A stretch of 64,000 nt of DNA, taken from contig ML681963.1 of NCBI GenBank assembly GCA_007922195.1, forward strand, positions 139,337,622 through 139,401,621. Direction: 5' to 3'. This document shows positions 30,953 through 43,237 of the stretch, one piece after another (position 1 is the stretch's first letter; every line of letters begins with the position of its first letter). Under the pieces are notes generated by a model. That model ran no database searches. It saw nothing but the letters and a program-made list of their open reading frames with translations, and had not been told where the DNA came from. Source of the DNA: Podocnemis expansa (Eukaryota; Chordata; Testudines; Podocnemididae). A program made the translations under genes and the position numbers.

Positions 30953-32995
30953 AAAGCAAAGCCACAAAGCTTTATTTCCTCTTCTCAGTTGCAGAACTGA
31001 TACTGAGAAATTCAGGACTGAGCCTCTGTATGAGCAAACAGTACAGAATCAGAGTGGGTCTGATGTGGCTCACTTGGACTGAGCTCCTGTAAGATTCCAG
31101 GGACAAGTGTGGCAAAAGAAACAGTGGTGTCTGAGAGGAAGTCATTCCAGATATTGTTCTGAACAGATTAATTTCACTTACTTCCCTTCTGGTAGAAGGT
31201 ACTGTATAGGCTTCTTACTCTCAGCACAGTCTATTGGATTCAGCTTTGTGATACACTCAGTGTGAGGGAAGAGATATCCCATCTCCCCAAGAGGGGCAGG
31301 ATGGAAATCATGACACTCCCTCTGTGCTTGAACATGGGGTTCCTCCTAACCCTACACGAGGGGACCTCTTTTTAGGAAAAGAGCTACATGATGCAGGACC
31401 TAGGACAAATGTTGCTTGGTTTGTTCAGGGAACAAGCTAGTCACAGACCACTGAAAGCTGCATCCACATGAAAGGGCAGCAGTAGGACAGAGTGGAACAA
31501 GACTCTAGAGATTGGAATAGGATACCTTCACTCCCACCAGTTCTTTATGCAAGAAAGGATTTGGAGCAGGAGGCACAAAGCACAGCTTGTTGACAGTGAA
31601 GCCGAAGGTGTAATTTCTAGCTCAGGTACACATATCTGGGCTAGGTCTGATCAAGAAGTCAATGCACTAAAAGCAGAAGCAGAGCTGTGGCAGCATGAAT
31701 AAGCAGCTGCTTGCATCCATTCCTAAGGTCTTGGTCAGTATTGTAATTCAGGCTGCTAACATATCCCACTGCTCACACTGTGCAGCTACAGGTTTTGGGG
31801 GTATTTTGTGCCCAAGCTTGAGTAGTACTTGGCCAGATACATCTGCTTGAGCCAGAAGTCATACCTCCAGCACCAGCATTGCTGCACCTTTGAAGGCTGT
31901 CTCATCAGGTCAGCCATGAGGCACTGAGAGTGGTGTTTTGACGACTGTGACAGGGCTTGGTCTATGTGGTTAAACGGACAAGACCAGTCAACAGGGCTAT
32001 CACCTTTTGTCTGTGGTAAGCTGACTTTAAAAAGAAATACAATAAAAACCAAACCAAAAACAACAGCATGCTTCACGCACCGAACAAACATCGCTTCTGA
32101 AAAACCAGACTTCACAAGGCGTAGAAGAACAGAGGCCCACCCTTTCCTGGTGAAGTGACTCACGTATCTTGGGATCCTAAAACAGACCCTCCTTCCCTTA
32201 CCCAGCAGCTGAGCCTGGCTCCTGTGCAAGTGCTACAATGTGCCACAGTTATGCAGCTCCAGACATGGGGCTCTAGGTCTGTGTCCTCTGCTCCCCTCCC
32301 CCAGGCCCTTTTGATTCTCTCTCAGCAGCTTTAACTTGTTTAGCTAATGGAACACACAGTCTCTTCCCGGCCCCGGTTGCCATGGTGATGTTTCCAAAAA
32401 AGCCAGCACCAAATCATTCTTCACAGGAAGCCTGGGACACATTCCAAGTCCTGTCTGCCCACTGCGAGAGCAACTGGTTACCCCTCCCCTTGAGATGCCC
32501 TTAAAAAAAAAAGGGGGTGGGAGGGCAAGAACAGAGGTACTCCATCATGGGAATTCCTGGCCAGGGTACAGTCAGCACACACGGCATTCCCAAAGAAAAA
32601 TGAAATGTCTTCTAGCCTGTCCCCACTCTCTCCTCTGTGCCAGCTCCCAAGGGACCATTTGTCCAAGTCTTTTAGATATCTCCAAGACCCGAGGTGGTGG
32701 ATGGCTGTGCACATCCTACCATGCCTGCTTCCACAGTGCTATCTGAGGCAGAGAGTGACCCATTTGGGAAAGAGGCAGGGAAGGAGCATCTTCACTTGAT
32801 AAGTACCCTGGAGGAACTGAACAACCAAGAGGCCCTGAGTTGGAGGCACTCCGTCAAGTAGAGGAAGGAAGTGAGCCCCACAACGCTGTTGTAGGAGTCG
32901 TGTTTGCAGAGCAGGGTGGGGTGGTGGCACTAACTGCAAGCAGGAACTCCCTTCATACACCACGGAGGGATCAGGATGACAAGCCAGGGAGGGGA
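30953..32995. other. Intron 2, no recognised gene
   Basis: Unremarkable intronic DNA. One palindromic site GTTGCCATGGTGAT at 32376-32389 resembles an RFX X-box. No coding evidence. Confidence 0.4.
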
Positions 32996-33083
32996 AGTCT
33001 GACAAAGTGGGATTCTCTCCCACAAAAGCTCATGCAATAAATAAATTTGTTAGTCTTTAAAAGTGCCACAGGACTCCTTGTTC
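32996..33083 (+). repeat. Penelope-type foldback repeat, copy 7 (right arm only)
   Basis: Reads GTCTGACAAAGTGGGATT, then CCCACAAAAGCTCATGCAAT, then AAGTGCCACAGGACTCCTTG. Core CTGACAA at 32999-33005. Confidence 0.8.
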
Positions 33084-33792
33084 ATCTTGTAATTTTTTTA
33101 AATTTTTCCTGTGGAAGTCACAAAGCCAGCTAGTCATTCTGTCTCTAGGTGGGTTTGGAGTCCTGTTCTTCCAGAGTGGGACCACCACCAACAGTCCTCC
33201 CCCATTCACCACTTTCCTCACTACACACTTCTATACCTGTGCTGGCAGTGGTGGAATAGAAAAGCCCATTTCTGGCCCCTCCTCCCTCTTTTTCCTTTCC
33301 TGAGAGCAGAGCTACTGCTTTATGGTTGCTAATGATTTCCAGGTGCAGTAGCCAGAACAAGTGAGCAAAGCCCCAGAAACAATCCCACAGATCCTGCATC
33401 ATAGGATATGCAGAGAGAGATCAAAGCAGAGCACACAATGTGATTGGGTGGAGGGATGAAGGGAATGGGATGCAAATTACCCAGCTTCCTCATGAAAGGC
33501 ACCAAACTAGGCACCCCACCCCAAATGCTTTCCTAACTCCCAAAGTCGTCCCCCCCGCCTTTTGGAGAGTGCAGGAAGCTGAAGAGGTTTGAGGTTATAC
33601 TGTGGAGCACATGCCTAGTGAAGAGGAGCCAGGAATATGGCCTGAGCAGCAAGACTAAATGTGCTGGCTGTACACCTCTACAATAAGAACAGGTCACACT
33701 CAAAGCTGCACCAATGGAAGATCCAGTCAAACACCTACCACACCATTCTCTGCTGGCTGGAACTACAAAGAACACTGGTGTTGGTGAATATA

Positions 33793-34161
33793 CAGGTAGT
33801 CCTCACTTAGTGACCGGGTTCCGTTCCTGAAACCCGGTTGATAAACGAATTGGTCACTAAACGAGGAGCAGCCTTACCGGTATTTCAGGCATAATGTACT
33901 TTACTGGTAGTGGGTTTTTCAACCATCGGTAGATAGTTTTAATGTCACCTTTGCATCATTTATAACATTTTTTATATATATATATTAAATGTTTTAAGCT
34001 CTAATGTACTGAACTTAGTTTGCATAGTGTACTGTAAATATAGGTAATCTGAGAGAGTTGATGCGAGTTCTCGTACATCGCCATAATACCAACTCATCAG
34101 AGAGCCGGTCATAACTCTGAGGGGTCACTAAACGAGTAGGTCACTAAGTGAGGACTAGCTG
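33793..34161. mobile_element. Tigger/pogo-like MITE (mariner superfamily)
   Basis: The termini CAGGTAGTCCTCACTTAGTG and the inverse CACTAAGTGAGGACTAGCTG are flanked by TA dinucleotides (33791-33792 and 34162-34163). The interior is AT-rich (TATATATATA near 33975) with repeated GTCACTAAACGAG blocks. No transposase in its 369 bp. Confidence 0.8.
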
Positions 34162-34308
34162 TATTGAGATTAGCCCCACTGCAGATGGAGCCCAAATCCA
34201 GCTTGGAGGCATAGCTGGAACTCTGATGCCTGAATACAAGGCAACTTTTGAAATAAACCACCAGCAACTTTACATTAAAAAACAGCTGCCAACCTCAAAG
34301 CAGAAAAG

Positions 34309-34449
34309 GTTACAACCTCCAAGCATCCAATGAAGTGAGATTTTTCTCCCACGAAAGCTCACGTGATAAATACACTTGTTAGTCTAAGTGCCACAGGACT
34401 CCTTGCTTGTACTGCTGAACTGAACTAGACTCACAGCTACCCCTCTGGA
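34309..34449 (+). repeat. Penelope-type foldback repeat, copy 8 (right arm with tail)
   Basis: Core CCAATGA at 34327-34333, then a stem and CCCACGAAAGCTCACGTG, keeping the GAAA that most copies have lost. It ends with GTGCCACAGGACTCCTTG and AACTAGACTCACAGCTACCC. Confidence 0.8.
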
Positions 34450-34619
34450 ACTCTCTCAACAGTATCCCATGCTCCTTCCTCCCTTAGCAGGTAAGGCACT
34501 AAACGCCTGATTCACCTACAGATTGCTTGAGTAGTAATGCCATACCAGAGAACAAAGCCTTGCCATCCTTCCCGTGCATCCTCTCTTCCTGAGGTAACCA
34601 GCAATCACAACTGCAAAGC

Positions 34620-35990
34620 TAAGACATGAGAATGACCACATTGGGCCACACCAATAATTCATATAGCCCAGTATCCAGTTTTTTTTTTTTTTGTTGTTGT
34701 TTTGTTTTTAAACAGCGGCCAGGGTCAGCTGCTTCTAGCAGTTGGAGCTTTAGGAACACTTGGCTCATGGGACTATGTCCCTGACCATCTTGGCTAGTGG
34801 TACCAGTGGACCTATTTGGCAGGAACACATCTAATTCTTGCTTAAACTCAGTTATACTTTTGGACTTCATAACACCACTGGCAACAAGTCTCACAATGTT
34901 GTGTGAAGGTACTTCCTTATATTGGTTTCAAACCTACTTAATAAAATGAATAGACAGCAATCTCTAGTTCTGTACTATGCAAATAGCTAAATCACTACAT
35001 TCCTATTCACTTCTTCCATACCATTCACAGTTTAATAAGTCTCTATTTTAGCCTCTTAGTAATTCCTGTTGTAAACTGAACAGCTCCACCCTTTTAATCT
35101 TTGCTCACATGAAAGCTGTTCCACAGTCATTTTTGTTGCCCTTCTCATATTTTCTGAAATTTTAACAGTTACCCTTTTTGACATGGGCAACCAGAACTGC
35201 ACACCATGTTCAAGGTGTGGTCGTAACAGATTTTTCTGTAGCATTACATAGTCCATCTTACCTGTTTACTAACATTTTTTGGTTTTTTGGTGGTTTTTTT
35301 TTTTTTTGGCCTGCTGCTGCACATTGAGCAGCTACTTTCCAAAAAACTCTCCACAATGACTCCAAAATCTGAGTAGTAACAGCTATTTGTAAGCCCCATC
35401 ATTTTTATGTAGAGCAGGGATTGTTTTCCCATCTACATTACTGTGCGCTTTCCAACACTGAATTTCATCTGCTATTTGTTGTCCAGTCACCCATTTCAGT
35501 GAGATAGTTTTGTGACTCTTGATGATCAGCTTTGGAATGAACCATTTTGAGTAATTCTGCATTGTCTGCACATTTTGCCACATCATTGTTTGCCCTTTTG
35601 CAGATTTTTTTTTTTTTTTGTTATGAATTGTTGAACAGCAGAGGGCCCCTACAGAACAGTCTCCTCCAGGGATATTTACCTCTCTTCCTTATGAGAGCTG
35701 ACCATTTATTCCTACCCTTTGGTTCCTATGGTTAAACCACTTAATGATCCATAAGAGGACCTCCCATCTTGTCTCATGACTGCTTTAAGAGCCCTTAGTG
35801 AGAGATAAAAACAAACATGGCTACTCAACTGGAACTTAAGAGACTTTGTCAAAAGGCTTTGGAAAAAACCCAGCATACTATATTCACTGGATCATCTTTG
35901 TCCACATGCTTGTTGACTTCCCCCAAAAATAATACAATTACTGAGACATTTTCATTTACAAGAGCTGGCAGACTCTTCTCCAATATATCA
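34620..35990 (-). repeat. Old CR1/L3-type LINE remnant
   Basis: The plus strand carries TTGGGCCACACCAATAATTC and AGCCCAGTATCCAG, the reverse of the conserved 3' region of an old CR1-class LINE. Broken coding blocks follow, for example a minus-strand frame at 35056-35256 with LRPHLEHGVQFW and RRATKMTVEQLSCEQRLK. Heavily diverged. Confidence 0.65.
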
Positions 35991-36004
35991 TCTTCCTCTA
36001 TGTT

Positions 36005-36155
36005 CCAAGGGGGTAGCTGTGTTAGTCTAGTTCAGCAAAGCTAACAAGGAGTCCTGTGGCACTTAAAGACAATGAAGTTTATTTATTGTATGAGCTTTCA
36101 TGGGAGATTTCTCCTACAAAAGCTCATGCAATAAGTCTGTAGGACTCCTTGTTCG
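36005..36155. repeat. Penelope-type foldback repeat, copy 9
   Basis: Left arm GGTAGCTGTGTTAGTCTAGT and GGAGTCCTGTGGCACTTAAA; short right arm CTACAAAAGCTCATGCAAT ending AGGACTCCTTG. The central part is deleted. Confidence 0.8.
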
Positions 36156-36236
36156 TTATGTTCATCCATGTGCCTGACAGTTCTGTACTGTAGTTTCAAC
36201 CAGTTTGCTTGGTATTTAAGCTAGGAGTACCAGCCT

Positions 36237-36548
36237 AAAAAAACCGAGTCATTGTGTGGCACCTCAAGACTAACAGATTTATTTTTCTCATGAGCTTTTG
36301 TGGGAGAAAATCCCATTTCATCAGATGCTTTGAAAATGGGTGAACTTATAGAATGGAATGAAAATAAATGCAAGGGAGTGTCTGAATCTGAGCAAGTTGT
36401 TTCTGTAAATTGATGGATTTCCACTTCAAACGGCTGTGCACTTAACAGATCTATTTTTCACACAAGCTTTCGTTAGTCTTTAAGTGCCACACAACTCCTT
36501 GGGGGTTTTTTTTGGCTAGACTAGACTAACACGGCTAGCCCTTTGGAA
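36237..36548. repeat. Penelope-type foldback repeat, copy 10
   Basis: Left arm GTGTGGCACCTCAAGACTAA and TCCCATTTCATCAGATGC; right arm GTTAGTCTTTAAGTGCCAC and CTAGACTAACACGGC. The sequence between (AACTTATAGAATGGAATGAA) matches the Penelope 3' region at 40850-40880. Confidence 0.78.
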
Positions 36549-37424
36549 ATTACCAGCTTAAAACTTCCAGGATCACTTCTGCAGCCTTATTTACAATTTT
36601 AATATTTCTACCTCTGTCCAGACTCAGTTAGGTTAATAAACTCAGAAATAGCATTTTCATGATTCATGTTTCCTCTTCTATTAGAAGGAGAAGTAAAGAA
36701 ACACTAAAAACCCACAAATCTTAAAACTTAGAAGTTGGAGCTGCTATATATGAATTGGTCTGCCTGTCTCCTGCCCATTACTGGAAATACCCAGATAGCC
36801 CTTCAGGCTATAGTACCACCTCATTTTGTTCTGACAGTCAGGAGATGGTATCTGGCCCATGGGAGTGTTAACAGAATACACACACTAGGCCTCTCCATTG
36901 CTCGTTTGAATCCAGCCCATGTCAGAGATGAGTTATTTAGTGGCCAAATGTGACATTACTTTTGTGGTTTCTGATCAATATGAACTGTGTGTTCATTAGC
37001 ATCCTTACTGTGAGAGCGCACAGAGAAGTCAGGGATTGACACAATGCTGAATGTACCAAACTTTAGGCCATTCTTTCTTCAAGAAAAGACTATTGATTTT
37101 TTGGGTGCCCAATTTGACACATCTTTAAAGGAGCCTGATTCTCAGGCCATTTTAAGGTGTTTCAACTTGGGCACCCAAAAATCATGGGTCACTTTTGAGA
37201 CTAGTAGTCATAATCCCCAGGATTTTTATAAATACTAAATTTAACAAAAGCCCAGAATGTTCCTCCGGCACAAAACCAGAGTATTACAATACTTGAAAGC
37301 TGCTGTGGTGTACAAGAAACTCATGAAAGGATTAGCCTGGAAAAGCAGTTTTCATAGATGCTAAGACTTGAGTCAGGCCACTGAGAAATAAACTAATGAA
37401 TGTCCGTTACGGGGTAGACACATT
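36549..37424. other. Intron 2, no recognised gene
   Basis: AT-rich intronic DNA. A local inverted repeat lies at about 37096-37180 (TTTTTGGGTGCCCAA with its inverse TTGGGCACCCAAAAA). Confidence 0.5.
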
Positions 37425-37712
37425 CGAAAGGGGTAGACTTGTTAGTCTAGTTCGGCAAAAACAAATGAAGTCCTGTGGCACTTTTAAAGGCCACAAAAAT
37501 ACACTTATCGCATGAGCTTTTGTGGGAGAAAAATCCCACTTTGTCAGGTGCTTTGGAAGACGGGGGAACTCACACTTCCCTGCATTTTTTTTCCTTCCCC
37601 TTCTGTAAGTTCCCCTCTCTTCAAAGCATACCAGGAAGGGGGATTTTCTCCCACAAAAGCTCATGTGATAAGTTTGTCAGTCTTTAAAAGTGCCACAGGA
37701 CTCCTTGTTTGT
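37425..37712. repeat. Penelope-type foldback repeat, copy 11
   Basis: Left arm GGGGTAGACTTGTTAGTCTA, GAAGTCCTGTGGCACTTTTA and TCCCACTTTGTCAGGTGC; right arm GGGGGATTTTCTCCCAC, then AAGTGCCACAGGACTCCTTG. A pyrimidine-rich spacer separates the arms. Confidence 0.8.
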
Positions 37713-40695
37713 TATGATGTAATACTTCATACATGGTTTCCTACAGCTGTGCTGTCACTGTGCAAACTTGGAAAATCTTGAAGTGGAGTTCTATGGAAGG
37801 TGACGGCAATTTCTCTTCATCCTTTCAAGTCCACATAAGATGTTCTGAGGTTATTTTATTTAACTCTCACAGCAAACAGTGCAATTTTGTGGCCATATCA
37901 AGGAAGCGTGCAGTCTTGCAAAGACATTCCAGGGTCCAGAATAGCCTTTGGAATTCGCAGAGCAGTCCCATCAAGACGACAACAGGTAGCAAAATCCCCC
38001 AGCAATTACAGCCACACTAGTGATTGTAGGAAGTGTTGTGGCCCTCATGTAGAAAGCCTTTATGTGATACTAGTAACGGGCGCAGGTTGGGTCTGCTCTC
38101 TTTTAAACATGGTGATTTATGATTCACTCAGCCAATAAAAAACCCACATATGCTAATTACCTAGCAATAAGCCAGGTGTTGTTCTTAGTCGTTCTTTGCA
38201 GGAATCAGTATTATATTCTGATAAGGGTTTTTAAGATGCATGACTAGAAGGGTAGGTGGAATTTCCCCAGATATGCCCAGTACTTCTCATGCCAGATAGT
38301 TGGGCCTCGTGTTTTACATAGACAGCAACCTTAGACTCTCAGCTGAGGAACCCCAGCCTAATACAGCAACAGTCCATACACTGGTGATGTGCCATTGGGG
38401 GGGGCGGAGGGAGGATAGCAAGTTACAAGTGCAGAGAATAAGTTTGACAGGAAATTATATCATTTACCCTTTTTCTTGCAGCTGACCCAGCTTCCATAAA
38501 GAAATAAATAATCAGAGTGCAGGGCAAGGTGTTATTCTATCATCTGCTATTGACAGGTGGATACAGATATCTTATTTAGGATCTGCTAAGTTAGGTTTCA
38601 AGAGCCATATGACTGCAGTCATCTATTTCCCAAACTTCAATTTTAAAAAAACCACATACACATCCCCAGCTCAGGAGGAAGGTGGTGGTGCAGAGTAAGC
38701 CCTGTTTTTAATCTGAAGGATAAAGGGCTAATACTACGTGTTGCAGACAAACTATGTAAGAGCAACCTTACCAGCCACTCATGGAGAAGCTTGAGAAGAA
38801 CATACATAAAAAGGTAGCCTTCGAACATTCCACACCCAAACCTGCCAACAGCATGCTTAAAGTTACTTTGCACAGCTGCTAAATCTCACTTGGCTCTACT
38901 GATGGAACACTGGGCCATGACCGCTCCTGTGAGAATTAGATGGCAAGCAGAACGTCAGCCCACAGTGAATTGACACACTGGAGTCTTTCCTTTTACATCA
39001 TGAGCAGTCTCTCACCTGTTAGGGAGAAGGCCAGGTAATCCTCAAGTCAAAGTTTCTGGTCAGTCTCAAAGGCAGAAAATAGCAAAATCAGAAGATGTAG
39101 GTGACAATAGGAAATTTCCTATTGTAATATAAGGGCTTAAGGAGTAAAGCAATACCCTCCCTAACCCTGTTCTCCATGGGCAACTGCCAATCAAAGATGA
39201 CAAAAAGGCCAAAATTCTACCTTCTGCCTCATCAGTACAACCCCCTTTGACTAACTATAATGGGGGCTGTTTCGATGGGACCTAGAGCAGAATGTGAACC
39301 AGATGGTTGAGAAGGAAAACTAGCAGCTAAAGTTGTTCCCCTCCCACTCAATGTTTGACGTAAAGAGATAAACGGGGAACGTGTTAAAAGGAGATGTACA
39401 AACAACACATGGTGGAGACCAGATAAAGGAAGCAGAATGAAATAGCATGACATTCAGAGCGAAGTGAAAGAGCTAGCCTTCCTAGAAATACTCCCAATTT
39501 ATAAGTGACACTGCTTTTTATTTTTAACATAAAGAGTGACTCATTTACCAAGGTCACAATACCCCAAGCTGGCTAACAATGCAGAAGAGTCAGCCCTTGA
39601 AATGTGACGGCCAGCCACTCACCACAGAGCCTTGAGAAGGGGGTGGGGGAAGCAAGCAGCCCACGCGCTCTGTGTTTGGCATTTCCACAGTGCCCACGCA
39701 GAGGTAAACCAGTTGGCAAGTGGCTGTTACAGGTGAGAGGAGCCACAGGAGCATCTAGTTCCCTTCTCCCCCTCTCTGAAGTAGTACCAGACACAGGATA
39801 AAAAACAGCTGCCACAAACAAGCAACCCTGTCCCAGAGATGTGATACCCCTTGGTACTTCAAACAGCCCAGCCTGCTGCAAAGTTACTAAAGCTCATCAC
39901 TTCCAAAGAGCGCTGCTCCATTCAGAGGGGCCTTCTCACCTTCTTTCCCTCCCTCCCTCGCTTCACAAACTTCATCATCATTAGGTCCCTTGATGATATT
40001 GAAAGAGGAAAGGGCCTGCATGCATTGACAGCCAGGATTACATGATCAGCACACATAGTAGCCCAATACAAACCCTTCCTCCAGCAAACAGCCCCGCCGC
40101 CCTCACTGAATCTATCAGTACAAAGCACAGTGGAGCATTTCCAGGATAGGGCTGCCAGCTTTACTCAGCTGGATCAAGTCCACTAAGAAGGGCCCAGTTC
40201 CCATTAATCTCATTTGGGGGCAAAACAATACATCCTTTGTCCAGCTGTCTGCCTCAGCTCCCATCCCTCCATGGCTGTGGAGAGAGAATGTCGAAGTGGC
40301 AGCGGCTGGAGCAGTTACTATAGTAGTTACGGCCTATGCAACCTTGGACACGTTAACGTTGGCAATCTCTAGCTCTGGAGGGTCTCCCAACCCCAAATTT
40401 TTACGCAGAAGCATTGCTAGCTAGTTTGGTCAGCCTCTGAAGTAAGTGTGAATATGGATACAGGAGTGTGCACCAAGGGAGGGGGCAAGAGAGGTATGGC
40501 CAGCCCAATAATAAGCAAGGGCACAGAGTTCCCCCGGGGGTCTAGTAGGGAGAATGTGAGCATGCCTACAGCCCCTGGGGCTCCAGTAGGGGAACTTAAG
40601 CTGTCCTTCCAAAAGTAGCAGAATTTAAGCTCCTGTGCATGCCCCTGCATAGATATATTAAAATCAATGGTTAAAACAGATTGATCAAGAGAATT
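37713..40695. other. Intron 2, no recognised gene
   Basis: About 3 kb of unremarkable intronic sequence; no named repeat or coding block. Confidence 0.5.
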
Positions 40696-41565
40696 TCCGA
40701 AGGGTTCGCCATGTTAATCTAGTCCAGAGAAAACAAAAACAAAACACACAAAAAAGGAGTCGTGTGGCACTTGAAGAGTGAAAGATTTATTTTTCACATG
40801 AGCTTTTGTAGGAGAAAATCCCACTTCATCAGATGCTTTGAAGATGCGTGAACTTACAGAACGAAATGAAAATAAATGCAAAGAAGCTTAACACATAGGA
40901 TCAGGTCATGCAGTAACAGCAAATCAGACCAGTTGTTAGTTTCAAACCCTGGGAAGGCTGAAGTCAAATTACCTTTTGTAATGGGAAAAGAACCCATAGT
41001 CTCGATTCACTACGGCTTTCACAATTTAATTTGCATATTAATTCCAGTTCAGCTGTTTCTCTTTGAAGTCTTGAAGTCCCAGCCACATCTCTGACGACAG
41101 TCGTTAACAAATCATTTATCGAGGGATTAGACAGATGGAAGTGCTCAGCAACTGGTTTTTTTGTTTTGTGATTTCTGATATCAGTTCTGTGTTCATTAAT
41201 TCTTTTGCACAGGGATTGTCCTGTTTGTCCAAATGTATAAGGTGTCAGGGCATTTTGGCACATGATGGCATAGATCACATTAGTAGATGAGCAGGTAAAT
41301 AGCCTTTGATGGAACAGGAGGCTTGATTAGGACCTATGATGGTATCTATTGTACATATATGTGGGCACACTTGGCAGCCCGGTTTGTTGCAGGTGTGTGC
41401 GCCTGCTTTAATGTTTCTGTTGTTAGATCTGTAGTTGCTGGTGAGTATCTGTTTAAGGTTCATCAGCAGTTGCTTACAAACTATGCATCTGTACTTCTGT
41501 CTTCTCTGTCCACCTACGAACACGCTACTTCTGCAGTGTAGAACAGTGCAGCAGTGTCTCTAGTT
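40696..41565 (-). mobile_element. Penelope-like retroelement fragment, copy 12, cut by DIRS-B
   Basis: The left end has the terminal arm (GGTTCGCCATGTTAATCTAG, GGAGTCGTGTGGCACTTGAA, TCCCACTTCATCAGATGC). It is followed, reading on the minus strand from the right, by the C-terminal coding part with Cys linker and GIY-YIG endonuclease. It stops where the DIRS-B terminus begins, and no upstream RT was found on the other side of DIRS-B. Confidence 0.82.
40964..41523 (-). pseudogene. Penelope GIY-YIG endonuclease and Cys linker (best-preserved copy)
   Basis: The upstream frame (41275-41523) has a linker with NLKQILTSNYR and the Cys motif TCNKPGCQVCPHICT. The next frame (40964-41278) reads MIYAIMCQNALTPYTFGQTG, where MIYAI stands for GIY and the altered YTFGQTGQ for YIG; then KRINEHRTDIRN supplies the catalytic Arg region and VAEHFHLSNPS the final His/Phe block. 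This is the single-strand endonuclease fused to Penelope RTs. A frameshift separates the two frames near 41276. The family match is strong, but the gene is inactive. Confidence 0.85.
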
Positions 41566-41754
41566 CTGCAGCTACCAATAAGGTGGGGGTTCGAGATGGG
41601 CTTCTTACATACATTCAGTTATAGTTGCCTGCATGCTGCAGCGCACAGTAGCTCAGTCTTCGCTCTTAGCCTGTCGTCAGGTCAGGACACACGGCCAACG
41701 CCCCCTCTACAACGTGACCACAGCTATATAGGTGACTGTGATCCTGACCCTCAC
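41566..41754. repeat. DIRS-B left inverted terminal repeat
   Basis: Includes TACATACATTCAGTTATAG and CACACGGCCAACGCCCCCTC, both found inverted at 47250-47345. The outermost bases (CTACCAATAAGG) are a decayed version of the terminus predicted from the internal complementary region. Confidence 0.82.
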
Positions 41755-41807
41755 AATCCCATATACCTTTGCCAACTCCGTTAGCGGGGATGGTGGGAGG
41801 GGCCTGA

Positions 41808-41904
41808 ACATATGTGAGCAGCTCATTTCGAAGAAGGACGGTTACTGGTAAGTAACCCACCACTCTCCTTTGAGTGCTGCTCACATCATTCAGTTATAGG
41901 CGAC
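41808..41904. repeat. DIRS-B internal complementary region
   Basis: Arm one AGCTCATTTCGAAGAAGG then GGTTACTGGTAAGTAAC; arm two GCTGCTCACATCATTCAG. The two arms are complementary to the left and right ends respectively. It carries a consensus splice-donor-like GGTAAGTAAC on the plus strand. Confidence 0.8.
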
Positions 41905-41935
41905 TTCTAGCTGTACCTGTGGACGGTGGGAGGAG

Positions 41936-43206
41936 TTACAGTCTACCCACATTGAGTACAGCTCTGCCCAGAGCAGCAGCATCTCTAGCCTGCTGGGCGA
42001 TGGTGTAGTGTGTTATGAAGGTATGAATCAATGACCACATAGCAGCCCTGCAGATCTCTCGGATCGGGGCCTTGGCAAAGAAGGCCGTAGAGGACACTTG
42101 GGCCCTGGTAGAGTGGGCTCTGCCAATTCCAGGAAGGGGCATTTTTAACCTTTCATAGCAGTCCTTAGTACAGTTCACAATCCATTTAGAGATATGCTGA
42201 GAGGATACTGGTAAACCTCTCTTAGGTTCAGTGACTGCCACAAACAGTTGGGGGATCTTACAGAACGGCCGGGTGCGCTAGATGCAAGTTAGAAGCACGC
42301 TCCTCACGTCCAATGTATGCCACCTCCTCTGGTTCTGTGTAACCTGGGTGTCTGGGTAAAAAAACTGGCAAGCAAATTTCCTGGTTAAGGTGGAAGGGGG
42401 TGGCCACCTTAGGGAAGGAGAATGGGTGGGGATGTAAAACTTTATCTGGGTAGAACCTCTTATATGGGGGATCCAAAGAGAGGGCTTTCAACTCCGAAAT
42501 CAGAGGTGATTGCTGCTAAGAAGGCCACCTTCCAGGACAGGACCAGGAGAGTGGCTGAGTCCAAAGGTTTGTAGGGCAGCTCTGTCATTGCCCGGAGGAT
42601 GATATTCAGGTCCCACGGTGGGGTGGGCTTACGAGGTTGTGGAAAAAGTCTCTCCATCCCTTTTAGGAATCTGATGGAGGTGGTATGGGAGAAAACTGAT
42701 TGCCCATCCACACTCTCGTGGAGAGCTGAGTTTGCCGCTAAATGGACTCAATGAGGAAGGAGAAAGGCCTCCTTCCCTGACATCTAGCAGATAGTCGCAG
42801 ATCAGGTGTATCAGAGCTGATGCGGGGTCTACACCTTTGTTCCAAGCCCAAATGGAGAATTACTTCTATTTGGCTGTGTAAGGGGACCTAGTGGATGGTT
42901 TTCTGCTACCAAACAGGACCTTCTTACCCCTGCCTGAGCAGAGCCTCTCCTGCTTGCTGAGCCAGAGAGCATCCAGGCCATCAGGTGTAGGCAGCCTGGG
43001 TCTGGGTGCTGAAGGTGCCCCGAGTCCTGCGTCAGGAGGTCTGCCCACAGTGGCAGGCGGAGGGGGATCTCTATGGACATGTCCTGCAGAAGTGGGAAGC
43101 ATTGCTGTCTGGGCCAGTCCGGAGCTATTAGTATTATTTTTGCTCTGTCCCTGTCAATTTTCAGGAGAACCTTCTGTAACAGGGGAACCAGCAGGAAGGC
43201 ATACAT
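41936..43206 (-). pseudogene. DIRS-B tyrosine recombinase (broken)
   Basis: The C-terminal frame (41936-42241) has PVSSQHISKWIVNC, then IGRAHSTRAQVSS, supplying the HxxR catalytic box, then IREICRAAMWSLIHTFITHY with the nucleophilic Tyr. The middle frame (42258-42711) has PPWDLNIILRAM and KVAFLAAITS, but the Arg block that should follow (RRVSEL in DIRS-A) is lost to a frameshift. The N-terminal part (42829-43206) is degenerate. Not functional. Confidence 0.82.
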
Positions 43207-43237
43207 CAGGGGCCCCGACCAGTTGATGAGGAAAGCA

